DNA of 64,000 nucleotides from Glutamicibacter sp002979865 (GCF_050030965.1 NZ_CP188297.1:372001-436000); one strand, 5' to 3'; positions 1 to 9,057 are shown, counted from the first letter of the stretch. Program-made: numbers and translations. The notes: generated by a model from the sequence alone, not told the origin.

Positions 1-311
1 ATTTCGCTGCCGGTCAGGGCATTGAGTTCGGCGATGTGGCCCACTGCCGAGGTCACGTCGTAACCGGTGGCGTAATCCCGGGCCAGGCTCCACAGCGTAT
101 CCCCTGGAATAACGGTGACATCAACGGTTCCGACTCCAACAGGAGTATCGGCTGCGGCATGCGCGTCAGAGGCAAACATGGAGATGAAGAAAGCTGCGGC
201 GATGGTGAGTGCGAAAATGGGCATACCCACAAGCACGGCCCATCCGCGACGGTTGATGCGGATCTTCAGTGGTGCCTGGGTCTGATTTGAGTCAAGTGCG
301 ACGGTTGCCAT
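1..311 (-). CDS. LysM-domain cell-envelope protein, 3' end outside window (ChiZ/DivS-like position)
   Basis: Only the first 103 codons lie in the window. The ATG at 309-311 follows a good ribosome site (GAGGAG, 8 bases upstream). A basic N-terminus (residues 1-23) leads into one hydrophobic segment (about 24-44), then a periplasmic part with the LysM start VIPGDTLWSLARDY. It is divergent from lexA and shares a control region holding LexA boxes. In Mycobacterium the LysM-type protein ChiZ (Rv2719c) and in Corynebacterium DivS occupy this position and slow division during the SOS response. A membrane-anchored, SOS-induced division suppressor or wall hydrolase is therefore likely, but that role rests on position and fold, not on an identified catalytic site. 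Confidence 0.8.
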   Translation of the reverse strand, partial: MATVALDSNQTQAPLKIRINRRGWAVLVGMPIFALTIAAAFFISMFASDAHAAADTPVGVGTVDVTVIPGDTLWSLARDYATGYDVTSAVGHIAELNALTGSE

Positions 312-342
312 GACTTTGTCTCCTCAAGAAATTCAAGTGATG

Positions 343-448
343 CGAATTTGTATTCGAAAGCGTAGGTTCGAAAACTTGTTCGAACCTCGTATATCTGTTC
401 TAACAGAGGTTTGCGGAACTTGTCCAGAAGTTTTCGAACAAATCTTTG
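343..448. promoter_or_regulatory. LexA (SOS) operator cluster between the LysM gene and lexA
   Basis: Against the actinobacterial LexA box CGAACRNRTGTTYG, two close matches are visible: CGAAAACTTGTTCG at 369-382 (one clear mismatch) and CGAACAAATCTTTG at 435-448 (one mismatch). A third, weaker palindrome CGAATTTGTATTCG sits at 343-356, just upstream of the LysM ribosome site. The cluster lies between two divergent starts (311 and 570), so LexA bound here should control its own gene and the LysM gene together. Confidence 0.8.
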
Positions 449-569
449 AAAGAAGCTCGCTTATCTACTAAGATTTCGAAGTAGACGAGCAATGAAAACA
501 TCTCACCATCTAGCGCCGACAGTTTGGACTTACGAACTTTCGAATGATTGCTAGGGAAGGCAAAATCTC

Positions 570-1289
570 ATGTCAGCTTCACAACGCACTCCCCGATCGA
601 ATGCACGTTCGCTGACGATTCGCCAAAAGAAGATCCTGGAGACGATCCAGCGGTCAATCGGCAAGAACGGTTATCCACCATCGATGCGTGAGATTGGTGA
701 CGCAGTGGGGCTCAAGAGCCTTTCGAGCGTCACCCACCAGCTGAGCCAGCTGGAAAAGCTCGGTTATATCCGTCGAGATCCACGCCGTCCGCGCGCAATG
801 GAAATCCTGCTGCCTCTGCAGCTGGCCGAAGACGCCGAGAAGGCCGAAGTTTCGAAGCCGGTCGAGCCAGATGCCAGCGAAGACGCCAAGATCATTGAAT
901 TGAGCACTTCCGCTGACACCACCATGGTTCCCCTGGTTGGCCGTATCGCTGCCGGCGGTCCGATCCTTGCCGAACAGTCCGTCGAAGATGTTTTCTCGTT
1001 GCCTCGTCAGCTCGTAGGCCACGGCGAACTGTTCATGCTCAAGGTTTCCGGCGATTCAATGGTTGACGCTGCGATTTGCGATGGCGACTGGGTAGTTGTC
1101 CGCCGCCAGCAGACGGCGGACAACGGCGACATCGTAGCTGCCCTGCTCGATGAAGAAGCCACGGTAAAGACTTTCCGGCAGCGTGACGGGCACACCTGGC
1201 TGCTTCCGCAGAACTCGCGCTACGAACCAATTTTGGGTGATGCCGCAACGATCATGGGACGCGTCGTCTCGGTGATGCGCTCGCTCTAG
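570..1289 (+). CDS. lexA: SOS repressor LexA
   Basis: LexA represses DNA-damage genes and self-cleaves when RecA filaments form. The 239-residue protein has an N-terminal winged helix (about residues 15-80, with REIGDAVGLKSLSSVTHQL as the recognition region), a linker rich in acidic residues and Ala, and a C-terminal S24 peptidase domain. The Ala128-Gly129 cleavage bond (GRIAAGG), nucleophile Ser163 (GDSM) and general base Lys200 (ATVKTF) are all present, so auto-cleavage should work. Upstream LexA boxes at 343-448 indicate autoregulation. The length is usual for actinobacterial LexA. Confidence 0.97.
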   Translation: MSASQRTPRSNARSLTIRQKKILETIQRSIGKNGYPPSMREIGDAVGLKSLSSVTHQLSQLEKLGYIRRDPRRPRAMEILLPLQLAEDAEKAEVSKPVEPDASEDAKIIELSTSADTTMVPLVGRIAAGGPILAEQSVEDVFSLPRQLVGHGELFMLKVSGDSMVDAAICDGDWVVVRRQQTADNGDIVAALLDEEATVKTFRQRDGHTWLLPQNSRYEPILGDAATIMGRVVSVMRSL

Positions 1290-1302
1290 AATACGTACGG
1301 TC

Positions 1303-1331
1303 ATTGCGCTGGTGCTTGGCACCAGCGCAAT
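1303..1331. terminator. Terminator hairpin shared by lexA and the convergent GH76 gene
   Basis: Perfect 13-bp inverted repeat (1303-1315 and 1319-1331) with a 3-base TTG loop, between the lexA stop and the end of the opposing gene. It is followed by TTCTCGTTT on the + strand. Confidence 0.75.
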
Positions 1332-1345
1332 TCTCGTTTAACCCG

Positions 1346-2401
1346 CTATTGGCCGGCGTTCAACTCGAATTGAGCGGCCGCCGAGAAGATCATCCAGCGT
1401 TGGATTGCCGCCGAAAGCCGGCGTGGCTCCTGGTCAGCCAGATGGCGCGCCGTTGCCATGATCAGCCTCCTGGCCTGCTCCCGGCTCCGGGCTTCCAAGC
1501 GGACATCATTACCGGCGAGGGCCAGATATCGGCAGAGTATCCCCGCGAACAGGTTGCCGTCTCCCCCGCTGTTGAACGAGAGGACCCCGGCAGCAGTTGA
1601 CAGCGATTTCGTGGTGGCATCGATCAGTACTTGAGCGTGAGCCAGATCAGCAGGCTCGCCAAGCTCAAGCAATGCCCCGAGCACCAGGCCCTGGTTATAG
1701 GTGTAGACCGCTGGTTCCACGGCGTGTCCCTGCGTGGTCAACCGAAGTCCGTCCAGATACAGTCCTCGCTCCACGCTGAACAGATTCTTTTCCAGCCACT
1801 GGAGAAGCTCTCGCGCGGTCTCTTTCTCCCCGGTACGGGCAAAGAACAGTGCCGCCGGCGCGTTGGCTGGCGTGTTCTTGAAATCCCGCTTTCTGGACCA
1901 GTACAGGCCGCCGTCCAGCACCCCATCCATGCCGGCATGGAGCTGCCGTCCCAGCGTCCGAACTGCCGCCTCGGCAGGACGGCTCCTGTGTCCCGTCACC
2001 AGCTGCGTGAACTCTGACAGGCGGCCGCTGGCCAGGGCAAGCCAAGCCATGTCGTCGAAGAAGTAGTTGGGCAAGATCCCGAAGTTTCGAATTCGAATGC
2101 CGCGCAATAGGCCGTTGGCCCGGGCAAGCGCTTCGCGCGCCCGGTGTTCGTTGCCTTCGTCCCAGTACGATCGGCCCTCATCGATGATGGCATCCAGATA
2201 GTGCGCCTGCCACCAATAGTTCCACTCCGCAAGCGGGTGCGCGAAACCATTGAGATTGCTGAGCATGCTTCCGTCGCGCAACCGATGCGCTCTGCTGTAG
2301 CTCTGTCCAATCCACGTTCCGGGCAACCCCATGAGGCGATGCCCGAACCGCTGGTGGGTGTCGATCGCGGCTTGGTGCGCCAATTCCTGCATGGACTCCA
2401 T
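1346..2401 (-). CDS. Glycoside hydrolase family 76-like protein (alpha-1,6-mannanase fold)
   Basis: The protein has the tryptophan/tyrosine-rich alpha-helical pattern of GH76 (AEWNYWWQAHYLDAIID, LYWSRKRDFKNTPANAPAALFFARTG, VYTYNQGLVLGALLELG). It includes the paired aspartates of the family catalytic site in NYFFDDMAWLALA. GH76 enzymes cut alpha-1,6-mannan. No signal peptide is visible, so it may act on an intracellular mannoside, or the fold has another role. I choose the ATG at 2401 (GGAAGG five bases upstream) rather than an in-frame ATG at 2425 without a ribosome site, giving 351 residues. It stands alone between the lexA and dinG-hflX units. Substrate unknown. Confidence 0.75.
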   Translation of the reverse strand: MESMQELAHQAAIDTHQRFGHRLMGLPGTWIGQSYSRAHRLRDGSMLSNLNGFAHPLAEWNYWWQAHYLDAIIDEGRSYWDEGNEHRAREALARANGLLRGIRIRNFGILPNYFFDDMAWLALASGRLSEFTQLVTGHRSRPAEAAVRTLGRQLHAGMDGVLDGGLYWSRKRDFKNTPANAPAALFFARTGEKETARELLQWLEKNLFSVERGLYLDGLRLTTQGHAVEPAVYTYNQGLVLGALLELGEPADLAHAQVLIDATTKSLSTAAGVLSFNSGGDGNLFAGILCRYLALAGNDVRLEARSREQARRLIMATARHLADQEPRRLSAAIQRWMIFSAAAQFELNAGQ

Positions 2402-2481
2402 GGTGCCTTCCGATTCGAGCTTCATCAGTTCTTGTCACAGACCTTAGTGCATCCGGAAGCATCATGCTGGTACCGGTTAAA

Positions 2482-2515
2482 GAACTTGAGCTGTCCCGAA
2501 GGACAGCTCAAGTTC
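2482..2515 (-). terminator. Terminator after dinG
   Basis: Perfect 15-bp inverted repeat (2482-2496 and 2501-2515) with a CGAA tetraloop, 16 bases past the dinG stop in the direction of transcription. No long U run follows. Confidence 0.75.
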
Positions 2516-2530
2516 ATATTCTGGCCGCGG

Positions 2531-4531
2531 CTATTTCCCGCCCGGGTTCAATCGCTTGAGAACACCAGTGATGACCTTCTTATCGACAGTCGGCCACATC
2601 GGCGGCAGGGTAGCTTTCAAGAAGCTGCCGTACCGCGCCGTGGCCATGCGCGAATCAAGGATCGCCACAACGCCCTTATCCCCGACCGAACGAATCAAGC
2701 GCCCAGCACCCTGGGCCAGGCGAATCGCCGCATGGGTGGCGGCAACCTGCATGAAGCCATTTCCGCCATGCTTGGCCACGTCCTCGGAACGGGCCTTGGA
2801 GATAGGATCATCCGGGCGCGGGAAAGGAATCTTGTCGATGATGACCAGCCGGCAAGAATCGCCTGGCACGTCCACGCCCTGCCACAAGGTCATGGTTCCA
2901 AACAGGCAGGTGTCGCGTTCGCTGCTGAACTGTTCGACCAGCGACTTCATGCTGGCTTCACCCTGGCACAAGATTTCCACGTCCAGGCGCTCGCGCAAGA
3001 TGCTTGCCGCTTCCTCGGCGGAACGCTTGGAAGTGAACAGCGCCAAGGCGCCGCCACCGGAGGCCTTGATGAGATCTTCGATCTCATCCAGCGTCTCCGC
3101 CGCCAGTTGGCGTCCTGGCTTGGGCAGGTGCTTGGCCACGTAGAGGATGCCCTGCTTGGGGTAATCGAAAGGGCTGCCAACATCTACGCCGGTCCATGAT
3201 GGAGCGCCGGCGCCCATCAGGCCCAAGGAGCCTGCTACCGAGTCGAACTGCGAGCCAATGGCCAAGGTGGCGCTGGTCAATACGACCGTGCGCCCGTCGA
3301 AGAGGCCCTCGCGCAACTTGCCGGCCACCGACAACGGTGCCACGTTCAAGGTTGCAGGCTGGCTCTCATCGGCCTCGACGTAGCCCCGGCCTTCGACAAA
3401 CTCCCGCGGACGGGTGGTGTACAGGACCTCGCGGCGTTCTTCGGATTCGAGCATGCGAATCGCATCATCCATCACTGCCTGCAGCTGGGAGCGGGCAGTC
3501 TGGCGGCCGCCATCGGCCGGTGCATTGGCTTCGGGCTTGGACAGCGCCAGAGCCAGCCGGGCCTGCTCCACGATGTCGTTCAGGGCAATGCCCATGTCTT
3601 CGCGCAGACCATGTTCCAGCAAGCCTGTCGGCAACCCGGTCAACGACTTTTCCAGGCGGTTTGCGGCCTTGACCATCTCATCCGCATTGATACCGCAATG
3701 GCGCTTGGCACCGCCAGCGGCGGTAAGCACCATGCGCGAGGAGAGCGCGCCCGAAACCGAGCTGGTCACGCGATCTTGCAGTTCGTGGGCCTCATCGATG
3801 ATCGCGACTTCGAAGTCCGGGAGAACCGAAAGCCCCTCGAAGGCCGAAACCGCCAGCAACGCATGGTTCGTAATGACCACGTCGGACTCGGCGGCACGGG
3901 CACGCGCCATTTCCGAGAAGCATTCGTCCGCCATCGGGCACTTCTGCGAGCCGAGGCACTCCATGGCCGAAACCGAGACCTGCTTCCAAGCCTTGTCACT
4001 AACCCCGGGCACCAGTTCATCGCGGTCACCCGTGTCGGTCTCTTCGGCCCATTCACGCAGTTTCATTACTTCGCTAGCCAGCGGCGAGTAAGTGGTGCCG
4101 GCAGGTATTGCCGGCTCGTCCATGGAAAAAAGAGTGCCTTCGTCATCCGGGTATCCGCCGCCGAGCTTGTACTGGCACAGGTAGTTCGAGCGCCCCTTGA
4201 GCAGCGCGACATCCATCGGGCGCGAGAGCTTGCCCTTGAGCGAGTCGAGTAATCGCGGTACGTCACGGCCGACAATCTGCGATTGCAGCGCCAATGTCGC
4301 GGTGGAGACGATCACTGGCTTGGCGCTGGTTTGCGCGTGGGCCAGTGCCGGAATCAGGTAGCCCATGGACTTGCCCGTTCCGGTACCGGCCTGCACCAGC
4401 AAATGCTTTTCGTCTTCCAACGCGCTGACCACGTGCTTGACCATTTCCTGCTGGCCGGTGCGCATGGCGCCGCCCATGGAAGTGACCGCGGCCTCCAGGA
4501 GCCCCAGGGCCTGCTCTTGCTTATCATCCAT
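2531..4531 (-). CDS. dinG: DinG/YoaA-family ATP-dependent DNA helicase
   Basis: Superfamily 2 iron-sulfur helicase that unwinds DNA 5' to 3' and is linked to repair and to resolving R-loops. Walker A AGTGTGKS is at about residues 48-55 and the DEAH box is in AIIDEAHEL. Cysteines in NYLCQYKLG and in ECLGSQKCPMADEC provide the 4Fe-4S ligands of the XPD/DinG type. The C-terminal helicase half carries LFGTMTLWQGVDVPG and QGAGRLIRS. I start at the ATG at 4531, which overlaps the hflX stop by 8 bases, rather than at 4561. This gives 666 residues and implies translational coupling to hflX. No LexA box was noticed near it, so SOS control by this route is not supported. Confidence 0.93.
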   Translation of the reverse strand: MDDKQEQALGLLEAAVTSMGGAMRTGQQEMVKHVVSALEDEKHLLVQAGTGTGKSMGYLIPALAHAQTSAKPVIVSTATLALQSQIVGRDVPRLLDSLKGKLSRPMDVALLKGRSNYLCQYKLGGGYPDDEGTLFSMDEPAIPAGTTYSPLASEVMKLREWAEETDTGDRDELVPGVSDKAWKQVSVSAMECLGSQKCPMADECFSEMARARAAESDVVITNHALLAVSAFEGLSVLPDFEVAIIDEAHELQDRVTSSVSGALSSRMVLTAAGGAKRHCGINADEMVKAANRLEKSLTGLPTGLLEHGLREDMGIALNDIVEQARLALALSKPEANAPADGGRQTARSQLQAVMDDAIRMLESEERREVLYTTRPREFVEGRGYVEADESQPATLNVAPLSVAGKLREGLFDGRTVVLTSATLAIGSQFDSVAGSLGLMGAGAPSWTGVDVGSPFDYPKQGILYVAKHLPKPGRQLAAETLDEIEDLIKASGGGALALFTSKRSAEEAASILRERLDVEILCQGEASMKSLVEQFSSERDTCLFGTMTLWQGVDVPGDSCRLVIIDKIPFPRPDDPISKARSEDVAKHGGNGFMQVAATHAAIRLAQGAGRLIRSVGDKGVVAILDSRMATARYGSFLKATLPPMWPTVDKKVITGVLKRLNPGGK

Positions 4532-6092
4532 GAAGGTTGAAGGTCTCCAACTCTGCAGCAAAGGAATCGCGCACCTTGACGATCAGCCGGGTGCCCTCCT
4601 CCAGGTGTTCGCTTTCCAGGATCTCGGATTCGCTCTGGTGCAGCTTGGCGATCAAATCCCCCCGGTTGTAGGGAATGAGTACCTCAAGCTGGACTCCGGG
4701 GCGTGGAATCGAGGAACTGATCTTTTCCAGCAGCTCCTGGATGCCTTCACCGGTATGCGCAGAGACAACCACAGTGTTGGATTCCTTGTTGCGGATGCGT
4801 TCGATAACGAACGGATCAGCCACATCAGCCTTATTCACCACGATGATCTCTGGGATGTTCAACGCGTCGACTTCGCCGAGCACGGTGCGCACGGCCTGGA
4901 TCTGCCCTTCGGGATCCGGATGGGACCCGTCAACGACGTGCAGGATGAGATCCGAATCGGCGATTTCCTCCAAAGTGGAACGGAAGGCTTCCACCAGCTG
5001 GGTCGGAAGGTTGGAAACGAATCCCACGGTATCGGCCAGGGTGTAGGTCAGCCCGTCTTCGGTCGCCGACTGGCGAACAGTCGGGTCCAGGGTAGCGAAC
5101 AGCGCGTTCTCCACCAGCACACCGGCGTTGGTCAGTCGGTTAAGCAGCGATGACTTGCCAGCGTTGGTGTAGCCGGCAATGGCTACGGCCGGAACCTCAT
5201 TGCGCTTGCGGTTGGCACGCTTGGCTTCGCGCGCAGGCTTCATGGCCTTGATCTCGCGGCGCAGCTTCGCCATGCGGTCGCGAATGCGGCGGCGGTCCAT
5301 TTCAATCTTGGTTTCACCCGGTCCACGCGAACCGATACCGCCACCGGCGGCACCCACGCGGCCACCGGCCTGGCGGGACATCGATTCTCCCCAACCGCGA
5401 AGGCGCGGCAGCAGGTATTCGAGCTGGGCCAGTTCAACCTGCGCCTTGCCCTCTCGCGACTGGGCATGCTGCGCAAAGATATCCAGGATCAGGCTGGTGC
5501 GGTCGATCACCTTGACCTTGACGATATCCTCCAGGGCGCGACGCTGCGAAGGAGCCAGCTCTGCATCGACAACCACGGTATCGGCGCCAGTGGAAGCAAC
5601 AATTCCGCGCAGCTCTTCAGCCTTGCCCGAGCCGAGGAAAGTCGATGGGTCCGGCTTGCTGCGACGCTGCACCAGCCCGTCCAGGACCTCCGAGCCGGCG
5701 GTCTCTGCCAAAGCGGCGAGCTCACGCAGGGAATTCTCGGCGTCGGTGACGGTGCCGTCGCTCCAGATGCCAGCCAGCACGACGCGTTCCAGGCGCAGCT
5801 GGCGGTACTCGACTTCGGTGACGTCTTCCAGTTCCGTGGACAGGCCTGCGACGCGGCGCAGCGCACGGCGGTCGTCCAAATCTTCCTGGTCCCCGTCGAA
5901 ATGGGAGAGGCCGGAGGAAAAACGGTTCAGTGCAGAGGCTTGCCCGGCGAAGATGGAACTCTCTTCTTCGCCGAAGTGCTGGACCTGCGGGCTCTGCGCA
6001 TCGTCGGCTGCGAGGATTCTATCGATGGCGGCCTGGATCTGGGCATCATCCATAGATGCCGAATCGTGCTCGTGTGACTCGGAGTTAGTCAT
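4524..6092 (-). CDS. hflX: Ribosome-associated GTPase HflX
   Basis: HflX binds stalled or stressed 50S/70S ribosomes and splits them using nucleotide hydrolysis. The 522-residue protein has an N-terminal HflX domain (AELAPSQRRALEDIVKVKVIDRTSLILDIFAQHA), a linker with RGPGETKIEMDRR, then a Ras-like G domain: G1 GYTNAGKS at residues 307-314, G3 DTVGF, G4 NKAD, and a short C-terminal tail. I choose the ATG at 6092 because AAGGAG sits five bases upstream; a longer open frame to 6185 lacks a site. It is the promoter-proximal gene of an hflX-dinG unit. Confidence 0.95.
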   Translation of the reverse strand: MTNSESHEHDSASMDDAQIQAAIDRILAADDAQSPQVQHFGEEESSIFAGQASALNRFSSGLSHFDGDQEDLDDRRALRRVAGLSTELEDVTEVEYRQLRLERVVLAGIWSDGTVTDAENSLRELAALAETAGSEVLDGLVQRRSKPDPSTFLGSGKAEELRGIVASTGADTVVVDAELAPSQRRALEDIVKVKVIDRTSLILDIFAQHAQSREGKAQVELAQLEYLLPRLRGWGESMSRQAGGRVGAAGGGIGSRGPGETKIEMDRRRIRDRMAKLRREIKAMKPAREAKRANRKRNEVPAVAIAGYTNAGKSSLLNRLTNAGVLVENALFATLDPTVRQSATEDGLTYTLADTVGFVSNLPTQLVEAFRSTLEEIADSDLILHVVDGSHPDPEGQIQAVRTVLGEVDALNIPEIIVVNKADVADPFVIERIRNKESNTVVVSAHTGEGIQELLEKISSSIPRPGVQLEVLIPYNRGDLIAKLHQSESEILESEHLEEGTRLIVKVRDSFAAELETFNLHG

Positions 6093-6511
6093 GGTCTCCT
6101 TAGAAGTACTTCGCTTTCCAGAATAGTGCGGGTGGGCCCCACTTTGCGACGTGGCGCGTTCAGTTTCGGTTGGTTCATCAAACATTCGTGGTCCTTTGCA
6201 AGGGGTAAAGGTCTATGAGCAGACAGGTGAATGCATGGTTACCGGTGAGCAAAGGCGAATGCGGGGTTCCAAAAAGAAGAACTGCCAAGAAGGGGAAATG
6301 ACTTTGCTGTCTGCTGATTCATGCAGGTGGGCGCGCAAGAAGTGCACGGCCACCTCGTGGAATCGCGGGTAACCAAGAGGATTACGTATTAGACGAAAAT
6401 GAAAGTCATAGGGAAAACTCTATCAGTGATATCGTGTCGTGCCTATATCGCTTTGCTCACGTTGGCGACCCTGTTCTTTGGGGTAACCGTACTGGGCGAT
6501 AAACTTTGCCT
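6093..6511. other. Intergenic region between divergent hflX and the methyltransferase
   Basis: About 420 bases without a supportable gene. It must hold the hflX promoter (minus strand) and the promoter of the methyltransferase gene (plus strand). I see no clear -35/-10 pair, strong hairpin or riboswitch-like fold. Short open frames here lack ribosome sites and family features. Confidence 0.5.
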
Positions 6512-7117
6512 ATGACCTCGGATCACTACTTCACCGCCAGCCCGGCCTCGGCAGACGAACGTCGCACCATCGAAGTCGAGCTCAATGGCTCGCTGCGCAA
6601 AGTGCAGACGGCCTCCGGCATTTTCTCCCCTGCCGGGCTGGATAAGGGCACAGCGGTATTGCTGCAGTACGTGCCGGCCCCTCGCGGACGCATCCTGGAT
6701 ATCGGGTGCGGCTGGGGGCCCATCACCTTGGCCGCTGCCGAGCAGTCCCCGCAGTCCGAGGTCTACGGCGTCGACGTCAATGAGCGTTCCATCGATCTGG
6801 CCCGCTTGAACGCCACGGCGTTGGGCTTGCCCAACGTTGTTGTCGGCACTCCTGAATCCGTGGATCCGAACCTGGAATTCGACACCATCTGGTCCAACCC
6901 GCCCATTCGCATCGGCAAGGATGCCCTGCATGAGCTGCTGATGCTGTGGTTGCCCCGTTTGGCGCCGGGCGGCGAGGCCTGGATGGTGGTGCAGAAGAAC
7001 CTTGGCAGTGACTCGTTGCAGAAGTGGCTGGTTGAGCAGCTTCCCTCGGAGTGGAAGATCACCCGCGAAGCGACCGCCAAGGCCTTCCGCGTGCTGAAGG
7101 TAGCGCGCCCGGCCTAG
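6512..7117 (+). CDS. RsmC-like class I SAM-dependent methyltransferase
   Basis: Predicted N-methyltransferase of the RsmC/RlmG group, which methylates guanine N2 in ribosomal RNA. The SAM-binding loop is RILDIGCGWGPITLAAA, the acidic motif after strand 2 is VYGVDVNE, and the catalytic motif is SNPPIRIGK, the NPP(F/I) signature of base N-methyltransferases. At 201 residues it matches the single-domain actinobacterial form that lacks the N-terminal pseudo-domain of E. coli RsmC. The ATG at 6512 is preferred over a TTG two codons upstream. rRNA as substrate is inferred from the family. Confidence 0.85.
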   Translation: MTSDHYFTASPASADERRTIEVELNGSLRKVQTASGIFSPAGLDKGTAVLLQYVPAPRGRILDIGCGWGPITLAAAEQSPQSEVYGVDVNERSIDLARLNATALGLPNVVVGTPESVDPNLEFDTIWSNPPIRIGKDALHELLMLWLPRLAPGGEAWMVVQKNLGSDSLQKWLVEQLPSEWKITREATAKAFRVLKVARPA

Positions 7118-7130
7118 AGGACCGAAGGCA

Positions 7131-7165
7131 AACCGCAGATCCGCTAGCCGAGCCAATCTGCGGTT
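7131..7165. terminator. Terminator between the methyltransferase gene and dapF
   Basis: Perfect 10-bp inverted repeat (7131-7140 and 7156-7165, AACCGCAGAT and complement) with a 15-base loop between convergent genes. It can serve both. Confidence 0.65.
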
Positions 7166-7186
7166 CTGCGAACAACCGGATCAGTT

Positions 7187-8122
7187 CTACTGCGCACCGA
7201 GGATCCCGCGTGCCACCAGATCCGCGGGGCCGCTGAGGATCGTATCTTCTCCGCCGCTTGCATTGCCGCGGAATTCAACGCCGACCACGCCGCCTGGCAC
7301 CGCAACAGCCCACTGGTTGATCAGCGCGGTGCTGCGCGCCCAGTAGCGTACGGCAGCTGCAGCCGCGCAGGCACCGGTACCGCAAGAGAGGGTCTCGCCT
7401 ACCCCGCGTTCATGGACGCGCATCTGGACCTGGGCAACTCCGTCTTCTTCAATCAGCGGTTCGGATGGAACCACGAATTCCACGTTGGTGCCGTGGGCAG
7501 GAACGGGAGATACCTCTGGTGCCTGGAACAGGTCCAATTCTTCGAGCATTCGGGCATCGGGCAACGCCACAACGGTGTGCGGGTTGCCCATGGTGATGCT
7601 CAAGGCCGGCAGGGCCTGTTCCCAGCCACGCGGCTTGACCATGGAGTCCACGGATTTTTCGTCCGCGTCCTGCTCGAAGATCAGGCCCCAAGGACCCAGA
7701 TTCACTGCGTAGCCATCGACCAGGCGGGTAATTTCCTTGACCCCTGCACGGCTGCCGATCTGGAAGCTTTGCCCCACCTGGAGGCTCACCAGCCCCTCGG
7801 CAATCAGGTAGTGCGCGAAGGCACGCACGCCATTGCCGCACATTTCGGCGATGGAACCGTCGTTGTTCCGGTAATCCATGAACCAGTAGGCCTTGGGGTT
7901 CTCCAGGAACTGCTCTTCGTATCCCGGAACCTTGGAGGTTGGCACGGCACGGATGAGCCCGTCGCCGCCAATGCCGAAGCGGCGATGGCATAGGGCCGCT
8001 ACCTGTTCGGGGGTGATGTCGAGCTTTGCTTCAGGGTCTGCAACCAGTACGAAGTCGTTGCCGGTAGCGTGGCCCTTGGCAAAATGTTGTCCAGCCAGCT
8101 GTCCTAGTTCGGTGCGGTACAT
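7187..8122 (-). CDS. dapF: Diaminopimelate epimerase
   Basis: Converts LL- to meso-diaminopimelate for lysine and peptidoglycan, without a cofactor. The two catalytic cysteines are visible: Cys95 in NNDGSIAEMCGNGVRAF and Cys247 in GVGETLSCGTGACA, one in each of the two mirrored halves. The N-terminal HATGNDFVLV motif is also typical. At 311 residues it is slightly longer than the E. coli enzyme, as is common in actinobacteria. It lies downstream of miaB-miaA on the same strand with a 32-base gap, so it is probably cotranscribed. dapA and dapB are in the same window, about 26-29 kb away. Confidence 0.97.
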   Translation of the reverse strand: MYRTELGQLAGQHFAKGHATGNDFVLVADPEAKLDITPEQVAALCHRRFGIGGDGLIRAVPTSKVPGYEEQFLENPKAYWFMDYRNNDGSIAEMCGNGVRAFAHYLIAEGLVSLQVGQSFQIGSRAGVKEITRLVDGYAVNLGPWGLIFEQDADEKSVDSMVKPRGWEQALPALSITMGNPHTVVALPDARMLEELDLFQAPEVSPVPAHGTNVEFVVPSEPLIEEDGVAQVQMRVHERGVGETLSCGTGACAAAAAVRYWARSTALINQWAVAVPGGVVGVEFRGNASGGEDTILSGPADLVARGILGAQ

Positions 8123-8154
8123 CTATGCTCCTAGAGTTTTCCTGCGTATGTTGG

Positions 8155-9057
8155 CTAGCCAATGATCTTCAGCGTTTTTTCCAGCAGTCCCGGTTCGATC
8201 GGATTCAGCCAGTTGACCCGCTGGTCTGCATTGAACCAGGTGATCTGCCGTCGCGCGAACTTGCGCGTGGCGATGATCGTCTGGTCGATGGCTTCGGCTC
8301 GGGTGATCAGCCCATCCAAATAGTCAATGTACTGCTGGTACCCGATGGCACGCGAAGCGGTCTTGCCTTCGCGTAATCCTTGTTCAAGAAGTCCTGCGAC
8401 TTCTTCGGCTAATCCCATGGCATCCATCTTGTGCACGCGGGCCTCCAGGGCTTCGTGCAATGCATGCCGGTCATAGTTCAAACCGATCTGGATTGCCGGT
8501 GCGGCATACTCGCGTTGCGGCATGAAGGAGCTGAAGGCCCGTCCGGAAATCTCGTAGACTTCAAAGGCCCGGATCGCGCGGCGCAAATCCAGGTTGCGCC
8601 CAGCTGACACCGGGTCCACCTCGGCCAAACGGCGGCGCAGGGGTCCGTCGCCTTCGGCCTCGACCTCAGCCTCCAGCCGTTTCCTGACCCCGGGATCCGT
8701 CGGCGGGAAATCGATGACGTCAAGTGCTGCGCGCACATACAGTCCAGAGCCGCCGACCATCACCGGAATCTTGCCGCGGGCCTGGATTCGGGCGAAGTGG
8801 TCGCGGGCTTGGGCTTGGAAGGCCGCGACGGACGCTTCCTCGGTGATGGCCATGGTGTCGAGCAAATGATGCTCGATGCCGCCACGTTCATCCACCGGCA
8901 GCTTCGCGGTGCCGATATCCATGCCGCGGTAGAACTGCAGGGCATCTGAATTGACGATTTCCCCGCCCAGTTCCCGGGCCAGGGCAATAGCCAAATCTGA
9001 CTTGCCGGTGCCGGTGGGGCCGACGATGGCGATGACCGGCAGGTTCGAATTGGTCAT
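8155..9057 (-). CDS. miaA: tRNA dimethylallyltransferase MiaA
   Basis: Transfers a dimethylallyl group to N6 of adenosine-37 in tRNAs that read codons starting with U. The P-loop GPTGTGKS is at residues 13-20. NSDALQFYRGMDIGTAKLP is the tRNA/DMAPP-binding signature (Asp kept; the usual Ser after it is Ala), and RRAIRAFEVYEISG and RKFARRQITWFN follow. It is four bases downstream of miaB, whose product acts on the same base next, so the two modification steps are coexpressed. Confidence 0.96.
   Translation of the reverse strand: MTNSNLPVIAIVGPTGTGKSDLAIALARELGGEIVNSDALQFYRGMDIGTAKLPVDERGGIEHHLLDTMAITEEASVAAFQAQARDHFARIQARGKIPVMVGGSGLYVRAALDVIDFPPTDPGVRKRLEAEVEAEGDGPLRRRLAEVDPVSAGRNLDLRRAIRAFEVYEISGRAFSSFMPQREYAAPAIQIGLNYDRHALHEALEARVHKMDAMGLAEEVAGLLEQGLREGKTASRAIGYQQYIDYLDGLITRAEAIDQTIIATRKFARRQITWFNADQRVNWLNPIEPGLLEKTLKIIG

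Noticed and set aside
36..290. 84-codon plus-strand frame at the window start
   Set aside because: Antisense to the LysM gene, which has a clear start, membrane helix and LysM motif.
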